Of a DNA stretch of 64,000 bases, positions 20,885 to 30,700 are shown in pieces (position 1 is the first letter of the stretch; every line of letters starts with the position of its first letter). Both the position numbers and the translations under genes were made by a program. This DNA comes from Mesostigma viride. Lineage: Eukaryota > Streptophyta > Mesostigmatophyceae > Mesostigmatales > Mesostigmataceae. The notes under the pieces were generated by a model. It was not told the DNA's origin. It did no database searches and was given only the letters and a program-made list of their open reading frames with translations. The DNA lies in contig RPFO01000027.1 in NCBI GenBank assembly GCA_009746045.1, forward strand, positions 3,597,609-3,661,608. The letters are read 5' to 3'.

Positions 20885-23800
20885 AATTAATTAATTAATT
20901 AATTAATAGACACGTGACTGCGTCACGTGAGCATAAGTCCTCAGTGGGAGGGGAACATGGGATGGAATGGATGGTATAAGCTATCTAGGTCCTAGTTACA
21001 GGGGTGTGGGCCCCGCGGCCCGAATCGCTATGAATGCCATACTTGGTCACACGCGGAGCCCCCACAGGCTTGGGGGTGGTCTTCTTCATCACTACTTGCC
21101 ATCTATCCTTGCGCACCATCTGCCTCCATATTACAGACAAACCAGGAGGCTGCCCGGGGGTGAGCCCGTCACGTCTAGTGTAGCACATGTCCATGCCGAG
21201 TCTATCACGAAAAGTCCACGGGTGGCGGCCCTGCCGCGCGCGGCCGGGGGCACGCCAGGTGAGGACATATCGCCCAGGCTGGGCGGGCTTGGTGCCAGCT
21301 AGTCTATCTGATGTATCTACCTGATCTGTGCGGGCCAGGTGCCCGGCTAGGCCCAGGCGCCTGTGCCTAATAATGTGGGAAACATAGGGCAAATCAGCGT
21401 ACAAATCCTCATTACTAATGTGCAAACCAAAGGGGATGTTAAGGGCCTTGCGCAGCATCTTGGTGACGGCGCCGTCGAGTCGTTGCTCCAGCTCCTGCAT
21501 CAGTGTCCACGTCTCGGCGCCGTAGGTCAGGATCGTCAGAATGACGACCTTGAAGAGGTCACGCTTGACGATCCGGGGTAGGGCGGGGTTGCTCCACCAG
21601 CGGCGGTGGTCATGGAGGTGCGCCCACGCCATGCCGATCCGTGTCGTCATGTCGTCCTCGCAGTCGGGAAGCCAACTGCCGAGCAGCTTGAAGCGGCCTG
21701 AAGGAGGGTAGTTGACCTCGGCATCGTCTAAGAGGCGGAGTGTGGGTGGGGGCCCTGCCATGCCGAGGGCCAGGGCCTCCGTTTTGGGGCTGATTTCTAG
21801 ACCAACCGCCCGAGCCTCGAGCGCCAGGCAGTCCAGCCAAAGTTGGGCAGACTCCGGCTTCTCGATGAGCGTGATGTCGTCGGCATAAATGAGGTCAGCT
21901 AGTAAATTCTGCTTGTTAGTCGGCCCCCCTTCCCCAAGCTCGTTCGTGATCGCTAGGCCAGGGGCACGGCCTGCAATGCTAGCAAAGCGAGCACGTGCCT
22001 GGCGCATAACATAATCCACTACAATAATAAACAGGTACGGCGACAGGACGCAACCCTGCCAGACGCCGGTCTGCAGTGGGCATGGCGGGGTAATGCCGTG
22101 TTGAGTGCGCACCGAAGTGGTCGACCCCTCATACAGCGTGCGGATGACGGTAATCAGGGGAGTGGGGACGCGAGCGCGAGCAAGTACAGCCCATAGAGCG
22201 TCCCAGAGGACAGAATCAAAAGCCTTGATGAAGTCGACGAAGATCAGGATGGCGGGAAACTCACCAGGTTGCAGGAGAGCGATTTCCTCGAAGAGGCGAC
22301 GCGCGACGAAGATGGCCATGACGGTGTTGCGCCCAGGACGGAAGCCCATTTGACTTTCCCCAAGGTGACAGTCGAGAGCAGAACGAAGGCGGTTGAGGAT
22401 CATGCGCATGAACAACTTAAGTGCGGCGCTCTGGATGCAGACTCCTCTGTAGTTGGCGGGGTCGTCAGGGGAACCTTTGTTTTTGTACAGCATAATACGG
22501 TAGCTGTGCTGCCACTCAGGAATCGGCGGCGCGTCGGCAAGCAGGATCCGGTTGCAGACGTCAAGCAGGAACCCCGTGAGCGCCGTCAGCTTAATCACCG
22601 GGGCTGGGAGCTGGTCAGGTCCAACGGCGGCATAGAAGCGGAGTTGCTTGGCGGCGGTGCTCAGCTCGAGCTCGGTGAACGGCGGGAGCTCGTTGGGGTC
22701 GGCCAGGGGTTCCGTCAGGGCTGGGTACGTGTAGTCCTGCTCAGCGGCGGGCGGCGTGGGCGGCGCAGGGACGTCCGCCGGTGCTACTGCCAGGCGTGCG
22801 GCCGCCAGAGGGCCAAGCGGCGGAGGCGGCGGGGGGGCGCCGAGCAGCCGGGACTGGGAGGAATACCACTGGTCGAGCTGCTGCTGCGGTGAGCCAGAGA
22901 GCGTCCGCGGCGCCGGCTGCGCGCCGCCGGCGGGCCGTTGGGCGTGACGCAGGCGGGTCCAGGCGTACTTGCCGTGCTGGTCCTTGAGGTGGGCGAAGTA
23001 CTCGCGGACATGAAGGTCCTCCTGCTCCTTGGTCGCCTGCCGGATGGCCGAGTGGTAATCGGCTTTGAGGCGGGCGTAGCGGGCGGGGTCGCTGTTGTCG
23101 CGCAGGGCTTGCCGGGCCTGGATGACGGCGGGGAGCCGGTGCAGGCTGGTGAAGCGGGGCGGGCGGCGGGGGGGCAGTAGGGCCCCGGCCGCGGGCAGCT
23201 TGTCAGCGAGGTGCCGAAGGGCCGATGCCGGGCCGGCAGCGAACAGCTGGGCGTGGCTGGCCGGGATGTCCAGCGCGTCGACGAACGCCTCTGCGGCGCG
23301 CTTGTGGGCGCGTTTTTCAGGGAAGTCCTCCAGAGCGTCGTCAGATTTCTCGAGCAACTGAAGTGTGCGCAAATCAGGGGGTGCCACGTGCTTACGAAAG
23401 GGCGAGGGGAATCGCAGGCGGATGCGGGCGGTGACGATGCGATGATCGGAGCGCACCAGGGGGATCACATGCGAGCGAGCAGCTAGTACAGATCCTTGAT
23501 GACGCTTGCGCATTACAACATAGTCAATGCAGCGTTCAGTGCCAGTTGGCGAGGTGTGTGTGACCAAAGCATCTGGACTATGTGGAAAGCGAGTGTTGGC
23601 AGTGACCAAATCGCATGTCGTAAGCAAATCAGCAAAAAGTTCAGTGTTGGCATTGGAGACCGTACCGTTGGGGGCGTGCTGACATCCGCCAGTACCCGGT
23701 GGTAGCGTGGCGTTGGCGTCCAGCAGCAGAGCGAGGTAGTTGCGACCAGGGATGCCGTTCGCCAGGTTCTCCAGCGCTGCAAAGAAGTCCTTGCGGTCTT

Positions 23801-24600
23801 GTTCTGGGTGGCCGGAGTGGGGTGCGTAACCAACGCCCACCGTCAGGGCGTAGGTCGAGTGGCCCTCCATCGAATGAAAAGTGGCCACGAGGAGCCGAGC
23901 GTTGACCAGCTGGGGTTCGCCCATGTGGCGTACGGCGAGCGGGGAGCAGAGGAGACCGACGCCCCCGTTCCCGGTGCCGTCGCCGCCTCCGTAGTAGAAC
24001 CGCCAGCCGTCGATGTCGTCAGCAACAAGGGCAGTTGATCCGCGGGCCGATGCAGTGCGCCTGTGTTCTTGGATTCCCAGGATGGCGATATTATTGTCGA
24101 TGCAGAAACCAATAAGATTGGAGACTCGATGGCACTGACAGTCGTCACTGCACAGGCAGTGACAGCGGTCAGCGTCGGGCTGGAGCGTGCGGGCGTTGAA
24201 GGTGGCGATGACCAAGGGCGCGTGTTGACCGAAAAGGGGGGTGCAGGCGGGGGTGGGGGCGGAGATGGAGCAGGGTGGTGATGGGGGTGGGGGTGGAGGT
24301 GGTGGGGTAGGGGGGGCGGGTTGGGGACTTATGCTTTCAATCACCGTTTCGATTCTTCCTGCCAACGCGGACGTCGAGGCGACGCCGACGGTTGGCTCGG
24401 GTGGCCAGGTAGAATGAGTCTGCATCGTAACAAACCAAAAAGGTTTATTGAAAAAATCAAAACAAAAAAGGAAAAAGAGAACACACACGATAATGGAGAT
24501 GACAAGTAAACTGGCAAAATACAATACCATTGTCTTATGCACTTGTCTAATTGGCTGTTTCATTGTTAGCCACTCAAGTTATCTACAAAATCCACCGCAG
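20885..24600 (-). mobile_element. LINE copy C, nearly complete ORF2
   Basis: Minus-strand copy with TTAA tail (20885-20908), hairpin (20911-20929), about 60 bp of 3' UTR and a full ORF2. The 5' limit is uncertain. No ORF1 is found in the about 100 bp between the ORF2 start and locus D, so either the element is 5'-truncated or its ORF1 is encoded elsewhere (see the ORF1-only units at 2143-4289). Confidence 0.85.
20985..24425 (-). CDS. LINE ORF2: APE-type endonuclease and reverse transcriptase
   Basis: Intact frame of about 1,146 codons if it starts at the ATG at 24425-24423 (MQTHSTW). The frame is open to an upstream ATG at 24563, but those extra 46 residues are a hydrophobic run that looks like 5' UTR. 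Order: a proline-rich N-terminus, an APE-like endonuclease (VIATFNARTLQ, GIQEHRR, RNYLALLLDANATLPP, CIDYVVMRKRH, RSDHRIVTARI), an alanine/proline-rich linker, RT (FVDFIKAFDS, GVWQGCVLSP, YADDITLIE), and a C-terminal region with YGAETWTL. The endonuclease nicks the target and the RT primes on it. No RNase H or CCHC finger is visible. This is the most complete LINE in the window and may be functional. Confidence 0.92.
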   Translation of the reverse strand: MQTHSTWPPEPTVGVASTSALAGRIETVIESISPQPAPPTPPPPPPPPSPPCSISAPTPACTPLFGQHAPLVIATFNARTLQPDADRCHCLCSDDCQCHRVSNLIGFCIDNNIAILGIQEHRRTASARGSTALVADDIDGWRFYYGGGDGTGNGGVGLLCSPLAVRHMGEPQLVNARLLVATFHSMEGHSTYALTVGVGYAPHSGHPEQDRKDFFAALENLANGIPGRNYLALLLDANATLPPGTGGCQHAPNGTVSNANTELFADLLTTCDLVTANTRFPHSPDALVTHTSPTGTERCIDYVVMRKRHQGSVLAARSHVIPLVRSDHRIVTARIRLRFPSPFRKHVAPPDLRTLQLLEKSDDALEDFPEKRAHKRAAEAFVDALDIPASHAQLFAAGPASALRHLADKLPAAGALLPPRRPPRFTSLHRLPAVIQARQALRDNSDPARYARLKADYHSAIRQATKEQEDLHVREYFAHLKDQHGKYAWTRLRHAQRPAGGAQPAPRTLSGSPQQQLDQWYSSQSRLLGAPPPPPPLGPLAAARLAVAPADVPAPPTPPAAEQDYTYPALTEPLADPNELPPFTELELSTAAKQLRFYAAVGPDQLPAPVIKLTALTGFLLDVCNRILLADAPPIPEWQHSYRIMLYKNKGSPDDPANYRGVCIQSAALKLFMRMILNRLRSALDCHLGESQMGFRPGRNTVMAIFVARRLFEEIALLQPGEFPAILIFVDFIKAFDSVLWDALWAVLARARVPTPLITVIRTLYEGSTTSVRTQHGITPPCPLQTGVWQGCVLSPYLFIIVVDYVMRQARARFASIAGRAPGLAITNELGEGGPTNKQNLLADLIYADDITLIEKPESAQLWLDCLALEARAVGLEISPKTEALALGMAGPPPTLRLLDDAEVNYPPSGRFKLLGSWLPDCEDDMTTRIGMAWAHLHDHRRWWSNPALPRIVKRDLFKVVILTILTYGAETWTLMQELEQRLDGAVTKMLRKALNIPFGLHISNEDLYADLPYVSHIIRHRRLGLAGHLARTDQVDTSDRLAGTKPAQPGRYVLTWRAPGRARQGRHPWTFRDRLGMDMCYTRRDGLTPGQPPGLSVIWRQMVRKDRWQVVMKKTTPKPVGAPRVTKYGIHSDSGRGAHTPVTRT

Positions 24601-24669
24601 GCATGTACCTGCATACTAGCGTGGATGCACCCTGAGGGCATGCATGTCACGCGGCGCTGTCTTCCTAGC

Positions 24670-24684
24670 CCGAGTTTGATGTTA
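24670..24684. repeat. 15-bp target-site duplication (left) of LINE stack D
   Basis: CCGAGTTTGATGTTA, repeated exactly at 25746-25760. The pair brackets the whole multi-tailed locus D. Confidence 0.9.
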
Positions 24685-25745
24685 ATTAATTAATTAATAG
24701 ACACGTGACTGCGTCACGGGAGCATAAGTCCTCAGTGGGAGGGGAACATGGAATTAATTAATTAATTAATTAATTAATAGACACGTGGGAACATGGGGAA
24801 CATGTAATTAATTAATTAATTAATAGACACGTGACTGCGTGGGGAACATGGGATGGAATGGATTAATTAATTAATTAATAGACACGTGACTGCGTCACGT
24901 GAGCATAAGTCCTCAGTGGGAGGGGAACATGGGATGGAATGGATGGTGTAAGCTATCTAGGTCCTAGTTACAGGGTTGTGGGCACCGCGGCCCGAATCGC
25001 TATGAATGCCATACGCGGTCACACGCGGAGCCCCCACCGACTTGGGGGTGGTCTTCTTCATCACTACTTGCCATCTATCCTTGCGTACCATCTGCCTCCA
25101 TGAATGAATTAATTAATTAATAGACACGTGACTGCGTCACGTGAGCATAAGTCCTCAGTGGGAGGGGAACATGGGATGGAATGGATGGTATAAGCTATCT
25201 AGGTCCTAGTTACAGGGGTGTGGGCACCGCGGCCCAAATCGCTATGAATGCCATACTTGGTCACACGCGGAGCCCCCACAGGCTTGGGGGTGGTCTCCTT
25301 CATCACTACTTGCCATCTATCCTTGCGCACCATCTGCCTCCATATTACAGACAAACCAGGAGGCTGCCCGGGGGTGAGCCCGTCACGTCTAGTGTAGCAC
25401 ATGTCCATGCCGAGTCTATCACGAAAAGTCCACGGGTGGCGGCCCTGCCGCGCGGCCGGGGGCACGCCAGGTGAGGACATATCGCCCAGGCTGGGCGGGC
25501 TTGGTGCCAGCTAGTCTATCTGATGTGTCTACCTGATCTGTGCAGGCCAGGTGCCCGGCTAGGCCCAGGCGCCTGTGCCTAAGAATGTGGGAAACATAGG
25601 GCAAATCAGCGTACAAATCCTCATTACTAATGTGCAAACCAAAGGGGATGTTAAGGGCCTTGCGCAGCATCTTGGTGATGTCGCCGTCGAGTCGTTGCTC
25701 CAGCTCCTGCGTCAGTGTCCAGGTCTCGGCGCCGTAGGTCAGGAT
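24683..25745 (-). mobile_element. LINE stack D: five 3' ends in head-to-tail array
   Basis: Five successive LINE 3' ends, each beginning with a TTAA tail and the hairpin or part of it. Bodies lie at about 24699-24751, 24778-24804, 24823-24861, 24880-25102 and 25122-25745. The lengths are very unequal. Units 2 and 3 have internal deletions (hairpin start joined to GGGAACATG). The longest unit reaches into the RT C-terminal coding region and contains a broken ORF2 end. The 15-bp duplication occurs only at the two outer edges. Confidence 0.9.
25199..25745 (-). pseudogene. LINE ORF2 C-terminal remnant
   Basis: The terminal part of ORF2 (NIPFGLHISNEDLYADLPYV through TPVTRT) in two frames with a 2-bp deletion near 25456 in the GCGCGCGG run. 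It is truncated at 25745. Confidence 0.85.
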
Positions 25746-25887
25746 CCGAGTTTGATGTTATGTGCATATTAACTGTCTCACTTGGTATAGTTACAGCCAT
25801 TTCAAGGGGCCCACACCTCCATCACCAGGCAGCAAACGGTGTCAGATTAATTTGCCGATAAGAGCACAAAGTCATAGCCCAGTCACA

Positions 25888-26144
25888 TCAAGGCGCTGAG
25901 ACCTCCACCACTAGGCAGCAGTAACCTTCCCGCAGCAAGTGGGACGGTTCGGCTATTATGCGCACCCAGCCCGCGTTGGCACCGTCCTGCACAAATGCTT
26001 TGACCTGCTCTATCACCTGGGGCTGCGTGTCCACCAGCACCAGGTGGCCCCTGGGAGGGTGGAGCTTGCCCCTGAACGTCTCAACGAGCGCCTTGATCTC
26101 GGACGCCAGCTGGCGATCCCCTTTTTCTTTGCCGTGAGGACCAC
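25888..26144 (-). CDS. Host gene exon 6: end of methyltransferase-like domain
   Basis: Acceptor GCAGCAG at 26145-26151 and stop TGA at 25890-25888. It encodes GPHGKEKGDRQLASEIKAL, then HLVLVDTQPQVIEQVKAF and a final EGYCCLVVEVSAP. The late strands are typical of the second half of a class I SAM-methyltransferase fold, which commonly ends with a strand-turn-strand of this kind. The exon phase (two bases, then GGT) matches the single base left by exon 5. No polyadenylation signal was identified. Confidence 0.65.
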
Positions 26145-26712
26145 CTGCTGCTGCAATTCAAGCCAGTTCGCAATACAAGCCAGAAACAGCCCAGAAACAA
26201 GAATATAGGGACATAATCAGCCAAACATCATTCTCCCATTATTCGCATCCACGGATGGCTCTTACATCTAGTGTTCACCGACGCCTTTAAGACCGCTCGA
26301 GCCAGGGAGAACGGGTTGAAGGGCACACTCCTACACAAGCAAACTATCTAGCAAGGATGGAACACGCTACTACCCGGGCTGAAGCACTATATATATAAGC
26401 TGTAGCCCTATATGCGTCCCATGTCCCTTGACTCCCTCCGTTAGGCTAGGACCACAAACGCCACATGAAAAAGCAAGCCTCTGAACAAGTGATTCGATCC
26501 AGACCATACGCAAGATAGGAACGAGGGCGACCCCTTCCAAAAAGGTAGGATTAGGACGATTCCTAGAGCCCCTAGGATTCAGTCCTGCAGTACAGGCCTC
26601 TGGTCTGGCTCTAGGACCCTGGTCCTGGCGCGAGATGGATCCAAGGTCGAAAGCCTACCTGCTGGCCCGCGTTTTCCGGCCGTGCTGCCCCCCCCCCCAA
26701 AAAAGAAAGTAC
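26145..26712 (-). other. Intron 5 of host gene
   Basis: Donor GTACTT next to 26713 and acceptor CAG at 26145. It contains a duplicate of the exon 5 end and its donor (26657-26680), and a TATATATAA stretch near 26390. Confidence 0.6.
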
Positions 26713-26764
26713 CTGCTGCCCCGCGTTTTCCGGCCGTGCTGCCCCCTCCACCCAGCGCGAGGCA
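26657..26764. repeat. 54-bp tandem duplication across a 5' splice site
   Basis: ACCTGCTG(G/C)CCCGCGTTTT starts at 26657 and again at 26711 (plus strand). The unit includes the exon 5 donor. 54 is divisible by three. Confidence 0.8.
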
Positions 26765-26926
26765 AGCAATGACCGCGTGCACCCTGGCAGGCACCCTGTC
26801 CAGCATGACGGCCAGGGGCGCGCCCCTGGGTGACGCCATCGGAGTCACGACGTGGTCCATCCGCTCGCGTTTGGCGCGCCGGTGGATGTGAGCGACCCAA
26901 GCGAGGTCCTCGTCCAGCGCGTACAC
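26713..26926 (-). CDS. Host gene exon 5: methyltransferase-like core
   Basis: Acceptor CTGCCAG, donor CAGCAG/GTACTT. It encodes VYALDEDLAWVAHIHRRAKRE, the acidic post-motif-I strand that contacts the adenosine ribose in class I methyltransferases, then DHVVTPMASP and ARVHAVIACLAL, ending in a glycine/serine run. Exon 4 ends with phase 0 exactly before VYALDED, so GCGDNK runs directly into it as in the fold. A 54-bp tandem duplication spans the exon end and repeats the donor, which would give an in-frame alternative 5' splice site at about 26658. Confidence 0.7.
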
Positions 26927-27760
26927 CTGGCAGTAGGGGGTGGCGGTATAAGAAGTGGGGGGGAAGGGTAAGTAAGGTTTAGAGGACAAGGTTTAGAGGA
27001 TGTGTGTTTGTGTGGGTGGTCGTGATGAAGATTCTCGGCGTGATGTGCGTGCGTGCCCACATCAAGCTCACCTGGCTGTCGCCTTCAGCCACCCACTCAT
27101 CTCGAGGTTTGACCTCCCCCCAACCCAAACCCAATACAGCCACCTCGATATCACAACTTAGCAAATATGGCAAAATATTATCGCATAGGCGCTGCCCACC
27201 TTGTCATCGCCGCAGCCACCCATTCAGCATTACATTAACCCGACCATACCCACCTACCCACGTGCCCACCTACCCACCAACCAACCCACCAACCCACCAA
27301 CCCACCAACCCATCCACCCACCCACCCACCCACCCACCCACCCACCCACCCACCCACCCACCACCCACCCACCCACCCACCCACCCACCCACCCACCCAC
27401 CCACCCACCCACCCACCCACCCACCCACCCACCCACCCACCCACCCACCCACCCACCCACCCACCCACCCACCCACCCACCCACCCACCACCCACCACCC
27501 ACCCACCCACCCACCCACCCACCCACCCACCCACCCACCCACCCACCCACCCACCCACCCACCCACCCACCCACCCACCCACCCACCCACCCACCCACCC
27601 ACCCACCTCTTATTGCTCAACACTCTATGCATACTGCATGGCCTGCCCACCTTGTTGTCACGGCTTAGCAACTATGGCAATTGCATAGGCGCTGCCCACC
27701 TTGTACCTACGGTGACATTGATTAATGATGGGAATATAGAATGGGACAGGGGCCTCCCAC
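26927..27760 (-). other. Intron 4 of host gene, with CCCA array
   Basis: Donor GTGGGAGG and acceptor CTGCCAG. It holds the CCCA tetranucleotide array and two flanking copies of a module of about 55 bp (about 27150-27210 and 27650-27710). Each module carries an AAGGTGGGCA word that mimics the exon 4 donor. Confidence 0.6.
27254..27606. repeat. CCCA/TGGG tetranucleotide array
   Basis: About 350 bp of CCCA repeats with a few CCAACCCA and CCCACCACCC interruptions. It reads as HPPT and GGWV repeats in all frames; these are not genes. It differs from the TTTTAGGG or TTTAGGG telomere units known from green algae and plants. Confidence 0.95.
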
Positions 27761-30700
27761 CTTGTTGTCGCCGCAGCCGAGATCGTCGAGCATGTGCGCG
27801 AGCTCCATCGTGAGGAGGCCCGTGGCCGCCGCCACATCCACCACGACCACCGGTGCCCCACACAGTGCTGCTGCCGAGGACCTGTCCGCGGGTGGCGACG
27901 GCAGTAGCGTGGACAGATACGAGGCGATTGATCCGGCCTCCTTGCGCGTGAACCCCAGAGACTCCATCTCCATGACTTTCCGCTCCAATAATGCTGCCTC
28001 CCGTGCCGCCGCGTCATGCAGTGCCGCAAGCCCCGCCGACGAGGAGTTAAATCCAACACCTGCTCCTGGATCATTCCCATTCACCCCTGTTCCTCCTCCT
28101 CCACCACCACCTGGCGATGATGTGGCACCGTTTAGGCCCCCATTCGAGGTGGAAGCATTATGGGAGGCGGGAGCGTTATTGGAGGCGATGGCGGCCACCC
28201 GGAGGTCGGAGAGGAGCTGCCGCATGCGGGCTGACCCGACCCGCTCCACGAGGGCCAACGCGACCCCCGCATCGGCGCACAGAACAAACAGCAGGCTCTT
28301 GATGTGGTCGTGGAGCGCGGCGGTGGCTGCCTGCTCGTAGTCCCGTCTCCTGCTGGCGATGGCGTGAGCGGGGCTCCAGGTGACGACAGCAGCAGCCGTG
28401 TCATTCTTGGCAGATGATGAAGTCGAGGAAGAAGAAGATGATGATGATGTCGATTTTCCGGGAGGGTTAGAGCTGACAGTTTGTTTGTTGTTACTATCGC
28501 TGGCGCCCACTCGTCCCCCCATGTTTCCGCCCCCCACACCGCCACTCGACGCCCCACCGCTGCCGAGTTTATTGCAACCACCAACCGTGCTGACTTTGCT
28601 GCTGCCAGCGCTGCCACCCGGTGACGTCGACTTCCCGAGCCCGTCACGCCGTAGCTGGTACCAGAACTTGACAAGGGACTCCGCCAATGCTGGCGCCTCG
28701 GACCACTTCAGCAGCGATTCCCGGCTGTGGGGATCGAATTTGGTGACGCGGGTCATCATCGCCGCCCCCGCCGCCAATTGCTGGCAACTGCTACCATCCG
28801 CCTCCACACCGACACCGCCAGACTTACCCCCCCCACCAGACTTGTGACCACCGACGGACGCACCATTACCACCGGACGCCCCAAACGGGCCCGGCAGGCC
28901 CGGCCGCAGCAACAACTCAGCCACCCGCGTGACGCCCACGCCATCCCGCACGCTCTCCAGAAACGGGATGCAATCTGAACACATCTCCAGCGCCACTGCG
29001 CACGCGTCCGCCACCGCCAACGGAGGCGGAGCACGGCCCCCCCGCGTGCCCACCTCGCCGGCCAACGTGGCGGAGGCCAACTCGAGAAGCAGCCGCGCGC
29101 CGGGGAGGACGGAGAGCGCCTCGGAGGCGTCCCTGGCGGGTCCCTGGGGGGAGCGGACGGGCACCATGGGGGGGGCGGCCGCGGTCGCAGGTGGCACAGG
29201 ACCCACGCCGAGGCTCCTTTCGAACACCACTGAGGGAATGTCAACCTGTGACTCGCTGCCCATGACTTGTGGCCCATCCTTCACCGCTGCCCCACCCATG
29301 GATGCTGCCGCCGTTTTCAAACCTGCCCCACCCACCACGCCCGCTCCGCCCTTTACCCCCGCCCAGCCCATCAAGCCTGCGCTGCCCAGCAGCCCCGAAC
29401 TCGCCCCGCACCGATCCATCCCCCCATACGCGCCCATGAGCGGCGCGTCTGAGCTGAGGAGGCACGCCTCCCAGGCGAGCGCGGCCCACCCGGCCAGGGC
29501 GCCCTCAGGGGGGCCCAGCAGCCCCGCGAGCGCCTGAGGGACGCCCTCGATCGCAAGCGCGTGAGCGACAAACGCCTGCCCCGCCGTGGTGGGCGCATTT
29601 GGCACTACTGAAGATGAGGACGATGACGATGACGATGATGATGGCCCCGCTCTAGCTCCCGGTGAACCCTTTGGCTGCGAGTCTCCCTGGGAACCGGATT
29701 GGCCCACGAGACCTGATTGCGGTGCCACGACAGGACCGGGAGCGAACGGTAGTGCCGCGATGCACTGCAGCACGCCGACCATGAGACCCAGACTGTGCCG
29801 CTCTGCCCGCTCAAACGACCGAATCGAGACATGCGCGTCCTCACCGTTCTCCGTGTCCGCGCCACTCCCCCCCCCCCCTCTACCCCGCCCTCCTCCGCCA
29901 CCGCCATCCGTCACGGGCTCCGTCTTGGTGCCGATCATGCGGGAGCGGACGGGGTAGGCTGCCACCTCGCGCGTGAGCGCCCCCAGGAGCTCCCTGGCCA
30001 CCACCTGGTCCCTGGCCAGCTCGCACAACAGGGCGATCCCAGGATCCGATATTGACAAAGGCGCAGAGGAGGGGATGGATGATGGGCCCGAGGAAACAGA
30101 GGAGCTAGAGGAGCGGCTCGAGGGAACCGAGGAGCCAAAGGATTGGGGGCTTGAATTATACTGGGGGGTAGAGGATCCGGAGAGGCTAGAGGGAGGGGAA
30201 GGGGCGGCAAGGGTCCGGGCCAGCCCCTCGCGTGACATGGCCAGGATAAGGGCGACCGTGTCGCGGCGCACGGTTACACTGCCGGACGTGAGGCCCCGGG
30301 TGAATGCCTCTGGGAGTGAGGGGAGAATGCGGCCGTCGGGGCAGAGCGCGTGGAGGAGGGACATGACGGCATTGGCGTCTTGGGGGGGGGCCACGTGTGG
30401 CTGCGCTTGTGGGGATGGCTGAGGGAGCGGGTGGGTAGGCAGTGTGACGGCAGCTAGCAGCGCGGACAGGGCCCGTTCGTGCATCGCGGTTGGCCCCCTC
30501 GCAAACACACGCACGAGGACTTGGACGCACACGCCGGACGCCGAGCGGGAGAGGCCCCACACCGCACGCTCAGGGATGCTGCGGCGGCCGCCCGCTTTTG
30601 AAAGCATTATGCTGGCGGAGGCCCCCGGGACGTGGGTGATGGAAATCGTGGCCGCATTGGGGGCCACTGTGGTGGCGATCGGGGTGGAAGAACCAGGAAT

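Noticed and set aside
24426-24563. Hydrophobic 46-residue N-terminal extension of LINE ORF2 as a membrane anchor
   Set aside because: More likely 5' UTR read in frame; a proline-rich ATG start follows at 24425.
26104-26122. ACGCCAGCTGGCGATCCCC shared with 32708-32726
   Set aside because: An identical 19-mer in exon 6 and near the exon 3 donor. Partly palindromic and too short to tell duplication from chance.
27254-27606. Telomere-like array (CCCA)
   Set aside because: The unit lacks the TTT/TTTT of green-lineage telomeres and lies inside an intron of a gene model.
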